Made by a program: the position numbers and the translations under genes
Shown here: piece by piece, positions 1 through 9,453 of the stretch
How the letters are laid out: every line of letters begins with the position of its first letter
How positions within the stretch are numbered: the first letter of the stretch is position 1
DNA from: Chlorobiaceae bacterium
GTDB lineage: Bacteria > Bacteroidota > Chlorobiia > Chlorobiales > Chlorobiaceae
Reading direction: 5' to 3'
DNA: 38,798 nucleotides
Assembly: GCA_012972835.1 (NCBI GenBank)
Contig: JABDHK010000056.1
Coordinates: 1-38,798 of the forward strand
The notes under the pieces: model-generated
Databases searched by the model: none
The model's input: the letters and a program-made list of their open reading frames with translations, nothing else
What the model was told of the DNA's origin: nothing

Positions 1-153
1 CAATGCTCATCGATACGGTATACCAAAAGGGTATAAGGCTCTGCGGTAAAGAAAAAAAGAATCTTGAAAAAAGACTGATGCGATCAAAAGACCTACAGTG
101 GTGGGATATAAGCATCAGACCTAAAACGGTATTTTTATAATGACTGAGTCCCT
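1..153 (+). mobile_element. Insertion-sequence 3' end, left copy of a 153-bp terminal inverted repeat
   Basis: Bases 1-153 are the exact reverse complement of 38646-38798; I compared them base by base and found no mismatch. Identity stops sharply at 153/154. On the inner side of each copy lies the remains of a different interrupted gene, as expected for two copies of one mobile element. An open frame enters from outside the window and stops at 138-140, which leaves 13 bp between stop codon and element end, typical of a compact IS. The inner terminus reads GACTGAGTCCCT outward. The IS family is not recognised, and target duplications cannot be seen because the elements run off the window. Confidence 0.8.
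3..140 (+). CDS. Probable transposase, C-terminal fragment (left copy)
   Basis: This frame is open from the window edge to a TAA at 138-140 and gives 45 residues, rich in Lys and Arg and ending DISIRPKTVFL. The true start lies outside the window. The transposase reading rests on context (a repeated element end that disrupts genes) and on the basic C-terminus. No catalytic DDE residue is within the visible part, so the family cannot be named. It could instead be a passenger ORF of the element. Confidence 0.45.
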   Translation: MLIDTVYQKGIRLCGKEKKNLEKRLMRSKDLQWWDISIRPKTVFL

Positions 154-281
154 TAGGGGAGATGTATTTCCATGGTCAAGGGGTCAAACAAAGCAATCCT
201 GATGCATTGCAATGGTATCGGTTAGCAGCTCAGCAGGGGCATCCACAAGCAAAAAATGCACTTGCACAGAGTTTTCAATAA
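153..281 (+). pseudogene. Sel1-like repeat protein, 3' remnant cut by the IS
   Basis: Right after the IS end, the frame from 153 encodes LGEMYFHGQGVKQS, then DALQWYRLAAQQGHPQAKNA, and stops with TAA at 279-281. This is one almost complete Sel1-like (SLR/TPR-type) repeat: LG-MY--G-GV-----A--WYR-AA-QG---A. Such repeats form helical solenoids for protein-protein contacts. All upstream repeats and the start codon are missing because the IS begins exactly at the repeat's first Leu-Gly. There is no start codon with a ribosome site, so the remnant is dead. It converges on the histidine kinase gene with 35 bp between the stops. Confidence 0.75.
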
Positions 282-316
282 AAGGGAGCCACAAGGAAAG
301 AGATTCGGAATAGTCG

Positions 317-1795
317 CTAAGCCGATGGAAATGTCAATGTAAAAGTGGTTCCAATCTTTTCCCTGCTTGTTACTGAGACCTTGATCTGTTGAAGGTCTGC
401 AAGTTTTTTTACGATGGACAATCCAAGTCCGAATCCTCCTGTGCCGGAGTTTCTTGACTCATCCACACGGTAAAAACGTTCAAAAATGGCGTTGAGTTTT
501 TCTTCAGGGATTCCGATACCTTGATCGGTAATACTGCATGCCAGACTACTCGATTTCCTCTCCATGGTAATTGTTATCATTGACCGGGGAGGAGAGTATT
601 TGATTGCGTTTGAGAGAATATTTTCAAGAATTATTTCAAGCATTGAAGGGTCTGCAGCTACGAATGCATTTTCAGTGCCAAAAACCTTGAACAAGATCTC
701 TTTTTCAAGTGCAACGGGTTGTAGGCGGCCCTTAACTCTTTCAAGAGCCAGGGAGAGTTTTACCTGCTCTATACGGGGGTCCATTCTGTTACTCTCATAT
801 CGGGCAAGCATAAGGAGCTGGTCGATCAGTTGTGCCATGCGGTTTAACTCTTTCAGGCAGAACTGAATTCTGGTTTCATAGTGTTCTTGCTCTCTTGGTT
901 TGCGAACCAGCACTTCAAGGGTTCCTTTGATCACCGCAAGGGGAGTTTTCAGTTCGTGTGAAGCATCGGCTGTAAACTGCTTTTCACGCTGAAATGCTTC
1001 ATGCATTCGGTCGAGCAGGGCGTTGATGGTCGCTGACAAGCGATATAATTCATCATGATGACGCGGCAGACCAATACGTTGATGGAGGTTTTCCTGTGTC
1101 ATTTTTTCAGCAGTCGCAATAACCATTTCGATGGGGCGTATGCTTCTGCCAGCAATCAATCGGGTAAGAACAAAAAGTATTAGAATGATACCGGGAAATG
1201 AAAACAGAAAGACGTTCTGCAGGTCATGCAAGACAATAATCGCGTTTTTCAGTGGAACAGCAACAAGAAGATAGCCTTTGATTATGCCCTGGTTATTGAG
1301 CAGGGGAAGTTGTATCTGGCGAACCGTTGAACCGAGAACGCTACTACTGAAATACGCAGGGGTCGTAAGACCTGGATAAAACATTAAAACATTTCGGGAA
1401 AGGTTTACTGACTTATTCATGACCTGTCCACTATTGTTCATCAGTTGAATAAATTCAGTGTCAACTTTTGCTGTTTCCTTATCGTCGTGATCTTTGTTAC
1501 CGTAATTGACTTCTTTATCATCAATAAAATTTTTAAAGCGCGCAAAACTTGTGAAATCATGAGTTGTTGCGTGTGCATCTGAAAGAATTTCTGAAACCTC
1601 TTTATTGATCTCTTCATCGAATTGCTTATAGACGGTACTTTCAACCATGAAGAAAAGTATTGTAAAAACAATGGCAATCAGCAATGCCGTCGTAATGGTA
1701 TAGTAGAGGGCAATGCGGTGCCGTAAGCTCAGTGTCCTCAATGCTTTTGTGAATATGGAGGGAACCGGGATTGCTTGGGTTGTTGTTTGGTTCAT
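317..1795 (-). CDS. Membrane sensor histidine kinase, two-component system
   Basis: A 492-residue inner-membrane sensor kinase. Transmembrane helix 1 is at about residues 27-50, a sensor loop (probably periplasmic) at about 51-193, and helix 2 at about 194-213. A HAMP linker (about 214-268) precedes the dimerisation helix, with phosphorylatable His280 in ADASHELKTP. The ATPase domain shows the N box (ENILSNAIKY, Asn396), G1 (DQGIGIP, Asp424) and G2 (GGFGLGLS, from 453). The order matches the OmpR-type partner class (CusS/QseC-like layout). It lies 9 bp downstream of the response regulator gene, so the two are co-transcribed. The sensor loop is charged, with a D/K/E/H-rich stretch near 92-115 (KDHDDKE), and has no recognised fold, so the signal is unknown. 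Proximity to cyc2 makes redox, metal or phosphate signals worth considering; that is inference. Confidence 0.95.
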   Translation of the reverse strand: MNQTTTQAIPVPSIFTKALRTLSLRHRIALYYTITTALLIAIVFTILFFMVESTVYKQFDEEINKEVSEILSDAHATTHDFTSFARFKNFIDDKEVNYGNKDHDDKETAKVDTEFIQLMNNSGQVMNKSVNLSRNVLMFYPGLTTPAYFSSSVLGSTVRQIQLPLLNNQGIIKGYLLVAVPLKNAIIVLHDLQNVFLFSFPGIILILFVLTRLIAGRSIRPIEMVIATAEKMTQENLHQRIGLPRHHDELYRLSATINALLDRMHEAFQREKQFTADASHELKTPLAVIKGTLEVLVRKPREQEHYETRIQFCLKELNRMAQLIDQLLMLARYESNRMDPRIEQVKLSLALERVKGRLQPVALEKEILFKVFGTENAFVAADPSMLEIILENILSNAIKYSPPRSMITITMERKSSSLACSITDQGIGIPEEKLNAIFERFYRVDESRNSGTGGFGLGLSIVKKLADLQQIKVSVTSREKIGTTFTLTFPSA

Positions 1796-1804
1796 ACTTT
1801 TTTT

Positions 1805-2473
1805 TCAGGATTCACGAACGATATACCCTATGCCACGGATTGTTTGAATAATGTTTCCACATCCAGCGCTGTCGAGTTTTTTTCGCAGCAATGTGATATA
1901 GACATCAATTACGGATGTGTCGGTCTCAAAAGGGATATTCCAGATATCGTTCATGATGCGATTTCTAACGCATACCTTGTTTTTATTTCGCACAAGGTAT
2001 TCAAGCAGGGAAAATTCCTTAGGTGTTAGGGTGATTTCATTATTACTACAGAATGCCTGATGAGTAACAGTGTTCATGTTCAGGGTTCCAGCACTTAATG
2101 AGTCATCATTCTGAGTGTTGTTTCTGAGCTGGACTTTGATACGGGCAAGCAGTTCCTCAAATGCAAAAGGTTTTTTAATGTAATCATTCGCCCCGGCATC
2201 AAGGCCGAATACCACGTCTTCGAGTGTGTCTTTAGCGGTCAGAAACATTATCGGGACTTCGTTGCCGGATTTGCGTATTTTTCGGCAGACCTCAACGCCG
2301 CTTATAAAGGGAATCATCCAGTCAATAATGATGAGGTCATAGTCGTTAGTCATGGCCAGATCAAGACCGATTTTGCCATTGTCAGCGATATCGACAGCAA
2401 AATGCTCTTCCTCAAGTCCTTCCTTCAGAAAACCTGCTATTCCTGGTTCATCTTCAATAATAAGAAGTTTCAT
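1805..2473 (-). CDS. OmpR/PhoB-family response regulator
   Basis: A 222-residue DNA-binding response regulator. The receiver domain (about 1-115) has the acidic pair in IIEDEP, phospho-acceptor Asp51 (IIIDWMIP), Thr79 and Lys101 (IKKPF). The C-terminal winged helix (about 125-222) includes LTPKEFSLLEYLVRN and ends with TIRGIGYIV, typical of OmpR/PhoB effector domains, which bind direct repeats of about 11-bp period. It is the first gene of a two-gene unit with the kinase. Cyc2 lies upstream on the same strand but is separated by a strong terminator, so the pair probably has its own promoter. The targets are unknown; the 11-bp-phased boxes before ppk2 in this window fit this DNA-binding class. 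Confidence 0.95.
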   Translation of the reverse strand: MKLLIIEDEPGIAGFLKEGLEEEHFAVDIADNGKIGLDLAMTNDYDLIIIDWMIPFISGVEVCRKIRKSGNEVPIMFLTAKDTLEDVVFGLDAGANDYIKKPFAFEELLARIKVQLRNNTQNDDSLSAGTLNMNTVTHQAFCSNNEITLTPKEFSLLEYLVRNKNKVCVRNRIMNDIWNIPFETDTSVIDVYITLLRKKLDSAGCGNIIQTIRGIGYIVRES

Positions 2474-2533
2474 ATGCTGGGTTGTTGTTATAAGCTCTGT
2501 TTTCCCCTGTCGCTTGTGAGGATCTTCCGATTG

Positions 2534-2539
2534 ATTATA
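2534..2539 (-). promoter_or_regulatory. Candidate -10 box for the two-component operon
   Basis: Read on the minus strand this is a perfect TATAAT, about 60 bp before the regulator's ATG and just downstream of the cyc2 terminator. No good -35 lies at 16-18 bp spacing, so the promoter may depend on an activator. The ribosome site before the ATG at 2473 is also weak. Confidence 0.35.
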
Positions 2540-2579
2540 GATTCATTCTAAAGAACGATACTGTTTTTTTGCAAACATC

Positions 2580-2639
2580 AAAAAAAAAGGCATGTCCACC
2601 CTCCATCCGGTTGACGAGTGATGGAGTAGTGAACCTGCC
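2580..2639 (-). terminator. Rho-independent terminator of cyc2
   Basis: On the minus strand a long imperfect hairpin has a perfect inner stem CTCCATC/GATGGAG (2601-2607 with 2620-2626) and outer pairs GGCA/TGCC. It is followed by nine U residues (2580-2588). It lies 36 bp beyond the cyc2 stop codon. It should insulate cyc2 from the two-component genes downstream. Confidence 0.75.
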
Positions 2640-2674
2640 CTTTGAAACCTGAATACAATTAAGTCAACTCTTCA

Positions 2675-4006
2675 TCAAAACACTAATCCAGCTGTCAGCT
2701 TGAAAGTGTTTGCATTGTTCCGTCCATCAGTGTTCAAGGTCGTTCCGTTTGCCGTGGTAATATACGGGGCAACATTATGTGTATTAGCCGTATAGGAAGC
2801 CGCCAGAGAGACATTAGCTCTCAGCCATGCTGTCAGTGAAAGCGCTATGGTAGGGTTGTTCAAAGCACCTGTTACGCCAAGATTCTTAAAGGTGACCCTT
2901 GGTAGCAGCCATGGATAAACATAGTACCCAGCATCAACAGCATAGTTATTAAGGCCTAAATCGCGATCTTTACTGTAAGCGACACCGCCGGTGAAATTGC
3001 CATAGTTACCTGCGATATCTACTCCATAGACCAGTGTTTCTGTAGTACTCGCAATAGCAGGAAGCGGGCCTGGAATAGGATCAAAATTACTAAGCAAAAT
3101 ACCTTGCCGTGCACTGACAAGACCTGCACCAATAGCCAGGCTGTTGTCCAGACCGACAAATTCATTGCCGTAGGTACCGCCAGCGCCGCTCAACAGGCCC
3201 GCACCAAATAATTTGTATTTCAGTCTGATATACCGGGTGTCGTCAAACCTGTCGGATGTAACGTTAGGAATAGGAGATGTAGAGGTAGTTGCACTTGCAA
3301 TACCAGCGATAAAATTGAGCCCACCCTCCTTACCGCCTGCTACATAGTTCAACTCAGTGCTTGTGCCTGAAGCAGGAAACACATTGGTATAAACGGAATT
3401 TGGAGTGGACAGGCCTGTGAAAGCACTGAATCCATTACCAAAACCAAGGTTTACACCGGGAGAAAAAGACCATGTTACGCGCAGGTTGGTGGTTGTCGAT
3501 TTATTTGAAAAGCCTTCTATTGCACCTACAACACCGAGGTTTTCACCGACTGTTCCGCCAAACAAAATGCGGGCATCAATAGGGCCACCCTGGTAAAAAG
3601 TTTCTGGTGTTATTACTGTACCGGCTTGACTACTTTTTGTAGCAATACTAGTTTTAACTTGATCAGCATAGTTAACCAGAGGGCCAGTAATGTAGAGTGC
3701 AAATGGAGCAAAGCCTGGGATGTCTGAAGGCCAGGGAGAGTCAGGGAATGTTTGCTTCCAGCCATTGGATCCTATTTTTGTCTGTTCCTGTTTGGCATGA
3801 TCCTCTTCCTCTCCACCCGGCCAGCGATAGCCATTATTCTTGAACGCCTCACCAAAAGCATTCCTGTTCGGGAACCCGGAATGGCAGGTGTAGCAGGATG
3901 TTTGATATTTTCGCGCAAATGCTGGAACAGCGGAACCATCCTGGCTCCAGAACAGTGCTGGCAGCATACAGAGCGAAGCAATCGATGCAACGGTAATTTT
4001 TTTCAT
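2675..4006 (-). CDS. cyc2: Cyc2-like outer-membrane monoheme cytochrome-porin
   Basis: A 443-residue exported protein. A signal peptide (1 to about 26, ending GSA) is followed at once by AFARKYQTSCYTCH, a single c-type heme site (Cys38, Cys41, His42), then FPNRNAFGEAFKNNGY. The remaining 370 or so residues are Gly/Ser/Thr/aromatic-rich alternating strands ending in LTAGLVF with C-terminal Phe, as in outer-membrane beta-barrels. An N-terminal CXXCH plug, the FAR...C..CH..FP..N.FG signature and a barrel of this length define the Cyc2 family, proposed and partly demonstrated to oxidise Fe(II) at the cell surface in neutrophilic iron oxidisers and photoferrotrophic Chlorobium. It is monocistronic, with its own terminator. 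The ribosome site is weak (A-rich leader). Electron acceptors are not in the window. Non-Fe substrates remain possible. Confidence 0.85.
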   Translation of the reverse strand: MKKITVASIASLCMLPALFWSQDGSAVPAFARKYQTSCYTCHSGFPNRNAFGEAFKNNGYRWPGGEEEDHAKQEQTKIGSNGWKQTFPDSPWPSDIPGFAPFALYITGPLVNYADQVKTSIATKSSQAGTVITPETFYQGGPIDARILFGGTVGENLGVVGAIEGFSNKSTTTNLRVTWSFSPGVNLGFGNGFSAFTGLSTPNSVYTNVFPASGTSTELNYVAGGKEGGLNFIAGIASATTSTSPIPNVTSDRFDDTRYIRLKYKLFGAGLLSGAGGTYGNEFVGLDNSLAIGAGLVSARQGILLSNFDPIPGPLPAIASTTETLVYGVDIAGNYGNFTGGVAYSKDRDLGLNNYAVDAGYYVYPWLLPRVTFKNLGVTGALNNPTIALSLTAWLRANVSLAASYTANTHNVAPYITTANGTTLNTDGRNNANTFKLTAGLVF

Positions 4007-4049
4007 ACGTTGTTCTTTTTTTGATGTTGGAGAGTTAAGGTTAATTGAT

Positions 4050-4077
4050 GTATTATTACAAGAGATAGCAATAACAA
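4050..4077 (-). promoter_or_regulatory. Candidate sigma-70-type promoter of cyc2
   Basis: On the minus strand, TTGTTA (4072-4077) and TAATAC (4050-4055) are separated by 16 bp. Transcription would begin near 4043 and give a leader of about 37 nt before the cyc2 ATG at 4006. Both boxes are imperfect. Confidence 0.35.
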
Positions 4078-4368
4078 GAGAGATGCAGCAAGATAAATTC
4101 TTCTATTACAGCTCTATACGGCGCATTATCCTCGATAAATGGATGTTTCTGTTAACTTTTTATGACACAGGGCTGTAAAACTGCCGGTCAAACAAGAGTG
4201 TTGAACGCACACGCACAACAATGTGACATCACTCTGTTGCCGTCAGCAAGATTCGATGTAAAAAAGTGATGTAAAAAAACATAAATTCTATGAAGTGCTA
4301 CCATATCGGCAGAAATGTCGGGAAGATGCATGCTGCGCAATCAACCAGTCACATCTTAATGAATAGAA

Positions 4369-4412
4369 GCTTAAAAGAAAATTAACACAAGCTTAAAAAA
4401 CGCTTAAAACGA
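4369..4412 (+). promoter_or_regulatory. Four 11-bp-phased TTAA boxes, PhoB/OmpR-type operator before ppk2
   Basis: Four consecutive 11-bp units start at 4369, 4380, 4391 and 4402: GCTTAAAAGAA, AATTAACACAA, GCTTAAAAAAC, GCTTAAAACGA. Each has TTAA at the same place, and three share GCTTAAAA. The 7-bp box plus 4-bp spacer layout is that of PhoB/PhoP-class operators. A possible -10 (TAATCT, 4416-4421) follows immediately, so the boxes occupy the -35 zone, as at promoters activated by this class. The target would be ppk2. Confidence 0.6.
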
Positions 4413-4441
4413 GAGTAATCTACCATGACAGGAGCATGCTT

Positions 4442-5323
4442 ATGCTGAAAGACCTTGATGATCTTAGGATTCGTGAAAGCGAAAAGGTGAATCTTGGTAA
4501 ACGTTCCACTCGAATCGAACCGGTTTACTCTTCAAAAAAAGAGTATAAAGAGCTGCTTGCCGATCATGTTGCACAGTTGAGCAAACTGCAGCAGGTGCAT
4601 TATGCTGATAACCGTTATGCTTTGTTGCTGATTTTTCAGGCGATGGATGCTGCTGGAAAAGATGGAGTCATAAGGCATGTGATGACGGGTGTGAATCCAC
4701 AGGGGTGCCAGGTTTTCAGTTTCAAGCATCCTTCAGCACAGGAACTTGATCACGATTTTTTGTGGCGGAGCAACCGCTCGTTACCACCTCGGGGTCATAT
4801 CGGTATATTCAACCGCTCTTATTATGAGGAGGTACTTATTGTTCGAGTTCATCCTGAAATACTTTTAGTACAAGGTATCCCGGATGAGCTGATCAATGGA
4901 GGAAAAGTCTGGGAACATCGTTTACGCTCGATTGTCGATATGGAGCAGCATCTCTACCGCAACGGGACTCGAATTGTTAAATTTTTTCTACACCTTTCAA
5001 AGGAGGAGCAGCGAAAACGATTTTTGGATCGAATCGATGCAACGGCAAAAAACTGGAAATTCAGTATCGCCGATCTTGAAGAGAGAAAATACTGGAAACA
5101 GTACATGCTGGCCTATGAGTCCTGCCTTAGTGCAACAAGCACCAAAAATGCTCCGTGGTTTGTTGTTCCTGCCGATGACAAACAAAACGCGAGGCTGATT
5201 GTTTCACAACTGATTGTCAAGACCTTGACGGATCTCAAGTTGTCTTATCCTGAAGCCAATGCTCAACGTCGCAAAGAGTTGCTTGATATCCGCAAGCGGC
5301 TGGAGGACGAGCCTTCGGATTAA
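4442..5323 (+). CDS. ppk2: Polyphosphate kinase 2 (polyphosphate:nucleotide phosphotransferase)
   Basis: A PPK2-family enzyme that moves phosphate from polyphosphate to AMP and/or ADP. It has a P-loop fold: Walker A in [10 protein letters not shown], the lysine and arginine lid region after [14 protein letters not shown], and Walker B in [11 protein letters not shown]. The [17 protein letters not shown] stretch resembles class III PPK2 enzymes, which accept both AMP and ADP; this subclass call is by recognition only. An ATG also exists at 4436, but AGGAG at 4430-4434 is only 1 bp from it and 7 bp from the ATG at 4442, so I chose 4442 (293 residues). It meets hisF tail to tail with a 1-bp gap. 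The phased operator upstream suggests phosphate- or stress-linked control. Confidence 0.92.
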   Translation: MLKDLDDLRIRESEKVNLGKRSTRIEPVYSSKKEYKELLADHVAQLSKLQQVHYADNRYALLLIFQAMDAAGKDGVIRHVMTGVNPQGCQVFSFKHPSAQELDHDFLWRSNRSLPPRGHIGIFNRSYYEEVLIVRVHPEILLVQGIPDELINGGKVWEHRLRSIVDMEQHLYRNGTRIVKFFLHLSKEEQRKRFLDRIDATAKNWKFSIADLEERKYWKQYMLAYESCLSATSTKNAPWFVVPADDKQNARLIVSQLIVKTLTDLKLSYPEANAQRRKELLDIRKRLEDEPSD

Positions 5324-5324
5324 T

Positions 5325-6080
5325 TCAAAGCCGGACAGGAATGCCCCTCTCCCTCAGGAACTCCTTTGCTTCACGGATGGAGTGTTGCCGGAAGTGGAAG
5401 ATTGATGCTGCAAGTGCTGCGTCAGCATTGCCTTTGGTAAAGCCATCGTAGAGGTGTGCCAGATTGCCGGCACCTCCTGAGGCGATGACGGGAATGTGCA
5501 CTGAGGTTGATACTTTGCTCAGAATTTCATTGTCATAGCCCTCTTTGGTGCCGTCGCGGTCCATGCTTGTCAGCAGGATTTCCCCGGCACCGAGTTCCTG
5601 AACCAGATGAGCCCATTCAAGTGCTTCATAGCGTGTCGGTATTTTTCCTGAATGGGTATAAACAAGGTAATCGTTGCCTGTTTTTTTGATATCTATGGCA
5701 ACCACAACAGCTTGCGAGCCGTATTTTTCAGCAATGCGGGTGATCAGTGTTGGGTCATGGACGGCTGCAGTATTCACAGACACCTTGTCGGCACCATGCA
5801 GAAAAACCTCTCTGGCTCGTTCAACGGAGTTGATTCCACCACCGACAGTGAGAGGAATGAAAATTTCTCCGGAAACTTTCAAGACCTCTTCGAGTGTTGT
5901 TCTCCGGGATTCAAGAGAGGCTGAAATATCAAGAAAAACAAGTTCGTCGGCCAGTTCATTATTGTAGAAGCGTGCCTGCTCAAGGATAGAGCCTGCATCT
6001 CGTAATCCTTCAAAGTTTATTCCTTTTACTACTCTGCCATCTCGAACATCGAGACAGGGTATAATCCGCTTGGCTAACAT
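5325..6080 (-). CDS. hisF: Imidazole glycerol phosphate synthase, cyclase subunit HisF
   Basis: A 251-residue (beta/alpha)8 barrel that closes the imidazole ring in histidine synthesis. It uses ammonia from the glutaminase HisH to make IGP and AICAR. Start MLAKRIIPCLDV gives catalytic Asp11, and VVVAIDIK gives Asp130. Phosphate-binding loops appear as TVGGGI (about 78-83) and ASGGAGN near the C-terminus. Full length. HisH is not in the window. The gene stands alone between convergent ppk2 and a divergent operon. Confidence 0.97.
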   Translation of the reverse strand: MLAKRIIPCLDVRDGRVVKGINFEGLRDAGSILEQARFYNNELADELVFLDISASLESRRTTLEEVLKVSGEIFIPLTVGGGINSVERAREVFLHGADKVSVNTAAVHDPTLITRIAEKYGSQAVVVAIDIKKTGNDYLVYTHSGKIPTRYEALEWAHLVQELGAGEILLTSMDRDGTKEGYDNEILSKVSTSVHIPVIASGGAGNLAHLYDGFTKGNADAALAASIFHFRQHSIREAKEFLRERGIPVRL

Positions 6081-6213
6081 TCGTTATACTGCTTAATCCT
6101 GTTGTAGAAAACCGTGAGATAAGAAATCAATAAAGTTTGAACTCTACAACAATAATTTTTTTAATGTATATATTTGCAGTCATTCAATACCGGGGGTAAA
6201 CAAACAAGAGATC

Positions 6214-6564
6214 ATGAAATTTCCTATTTGCGAATACGCTGATTCAGCGGAAGGTTTTTATTCTCAGTGCGCATCCTGTCCGATAGATTCCTCTTCTCCA
6301 GGGTGCGCTCTTGATGAACTTGACAACGGTAATTACCAGTTTGAGGGCGTCACGCCGCATGGAGGAGTCAAGGCACTCTTCTATTTCAAGGATAACGAAG
6401 GAAACCAGGTCAGAAAAAGAGATGCAATACACGTTGAGATTCATGAGCTTGATGAGCAGGGGCATCTGATGACAATACTTTATGGCATGGTTGATCCTGA
6501 AGGAATGATCTATCTGAAAAATTCGGGGTCTGAAAAAGCTCATAGTCAGGACAATATCCAGTAA
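6214..6564 (+). CDS. Small conserved protein with four clustered cysteines, first gene of the FNR operon
   Basis: 116 residues, not assigned to a known family. Four Cys lie in the first 31 residues (Cys6, 19, 22, 31; spacing C-x12-C-x2-C-x8-C), a pattern that could bind zinc or an Fe-S cluster, although this is only spacing. The rest looks like a beta-rich domain (GVKALFYFKDNEGNQV, then MTILYGMVDPEGMIYL). There is no signal peptide or membrane segment. It ends 18 bp before the ferredoxin-NADP reductase gene and is surely co-transcribed with it, which makes a redox-partner or assembly role a reasonable guess. The start ATG has a weak purine-rich ribosome site (AAGAGA). Confidence 0.75.
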   Translation: MKFPICEYADSAEGFYSQCASCPIDSSSPGCALDELDNGNYQFEGVTPHGGVKALFYFKDNEGNQVRKRDAIHVEIHELDEQGHLMTILYGMVDPEGMIYLKNSGSEKAHSQDNIQ

Positions 6565-8533
<1,969 letters not shown>

Positions 8534-8548
8534 AACGTTTTTTTATGT

Positions 8549-9424
8549 ATGCATTCTGATAGTGTTACTATTGCTCTTGTTCAGACCTCATGCCAGAGCG
8601 ATCCGGCTGCGAATTTTCTGAAGGCTTGTGAGAAAATTCGGGAGGCAGCATCTCGGGGTGCCCGGATTATCTGTTTGCAGGAGCTCTTCACTACCCGCTA
8701 TTTCTGCCAGACAGAGGATTATCAGTCGTTTGCCTATGCCGAGCCAATACCCGGATCCTCCACAATTGTGCTGCAGGAGCTGGCCCGTGAACTGGAGGTA
8801 GTTCTTGTTGCCTCATTTTTTGAAGCAAGGGCAAGGGGATTGTTTCACAATACAGCGGTTGTCATTGATGCGGATGGAAGCTATCTGGGCAAGTATCGTA
8901 AAATGCATATTCCCGATGATCCTGGTTTTTATGAGAAGTTTTATTTTACACCAGGCGACCTTGGCTATAAGGTTTTTAAAACCAGATATGCCACTATTGG
9001 TGTTTTGATTTGCTGGGATCAGTGGTACCCGGAAGCTGCAAGGTTGACTGCGCTCAAGGGGGCAGAAATTCTTTTTTATCCAACGGCGATTGGATGGGCA
9101 ACCGGAGAACTCTCCTCTGAGGTGCGTCGTATACAGCAGGAGGCATGGAAAACCATACAGATGAGCCATGCTATAGCTAACGGAGTTTTTGTTGCGGCAG
9201 CCAACAGGGTTGGCACAGAAGAGGAGCTGGAGTTTTGGGGTAACAGCTTTGTCTGTGATCCCTTTGGGCAAATCATGGCTGAAGCTTCACACCACGATGA
9301 AACTCTTCTTCTTGCTGCATGCGACAGGAGCCGGATAGGGTATTACCGGTCGCACTGGCCTTTTTTACGTGACAGGCGGATCGAAACATACGGGGATTTG
9401 CAAAAGCGCTTTCTTGACGAGTGA
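8549..9424 (+). CDS. aguB: N-carbamoylputrescine amidohydrolase
   Basis: A 291-residue nitrilase-superfamily amidase. It converts N-carbamoylputrescine to putrescine, CO2 and ammonia. The catalytic triad is Glu45 (CLQELFTTRYF), Lys118 (KYRKMHIPDDP) and Cys155 (GVLICWDQWYPE), with the AguB-type surroundings FYEKFYFTPGD and SHWPFLRDRRIETY. It works with agmatine deiminase, encoded two genes downstream in the same operon. The ATG at 8549 follows a quick-stop ATG at 8545, and there is no clear Shine-Dalgarno sequence, so translation may be coupled to menA, which ends 15 bp upstream. Confidence 0.93.
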   Translation: MHSDSVTIALVQTSCQSDPAANFLKACEKIREAASRGARIICLQELFTTRYFCQTEDYQSFAYAEPIPGSSTIVLQELARELEVVLVASFFEARARGLFHNTAVVIDADGSYLGKYRKMHIPDDPGFYEKFYFTPGDLGYKVFKTRYATIGVLICWDQWYPEAARLTALKGAEILFYPTAIGWATGELSSEVRRIQQEAWKTIQMSHAIANGVFVAAANRVGTEEELEFWGNSFVCDPFGQIMAEASHHDETLLLAACDRSRIGYYRSHWPFLRDRRIETYGDLQKRFLDE

Positions 9425-9453
9425 TCCTTATTTTATAAATATTTTCTGTTGTT

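Larger units (their letters stand above)
4007..4441. other. 435-bp divergent intergenic region between cyc2 and ppk2
   Basis: No gene is visible. It holds a candidate cyc2 promoter (4050-4077, minus) and the phased TTAA boxes next to ppk2 (4369-4412). In between are a short direct repeat GATGTAAAAAA (4255 and 4268) and separated complementary segments AGAGTG and CACTCT. The middle 250 bp has no recognised element. Its length is generous for two simple promoters, which suggests regulated transcription. Confidence 0.6.

Noticed and set aside
4080-4350. CRISPR or tandem repeats between cyc2 and ppk2
   Set aside because: Only short dispersed repeats; no regular repeat-spacer structure.
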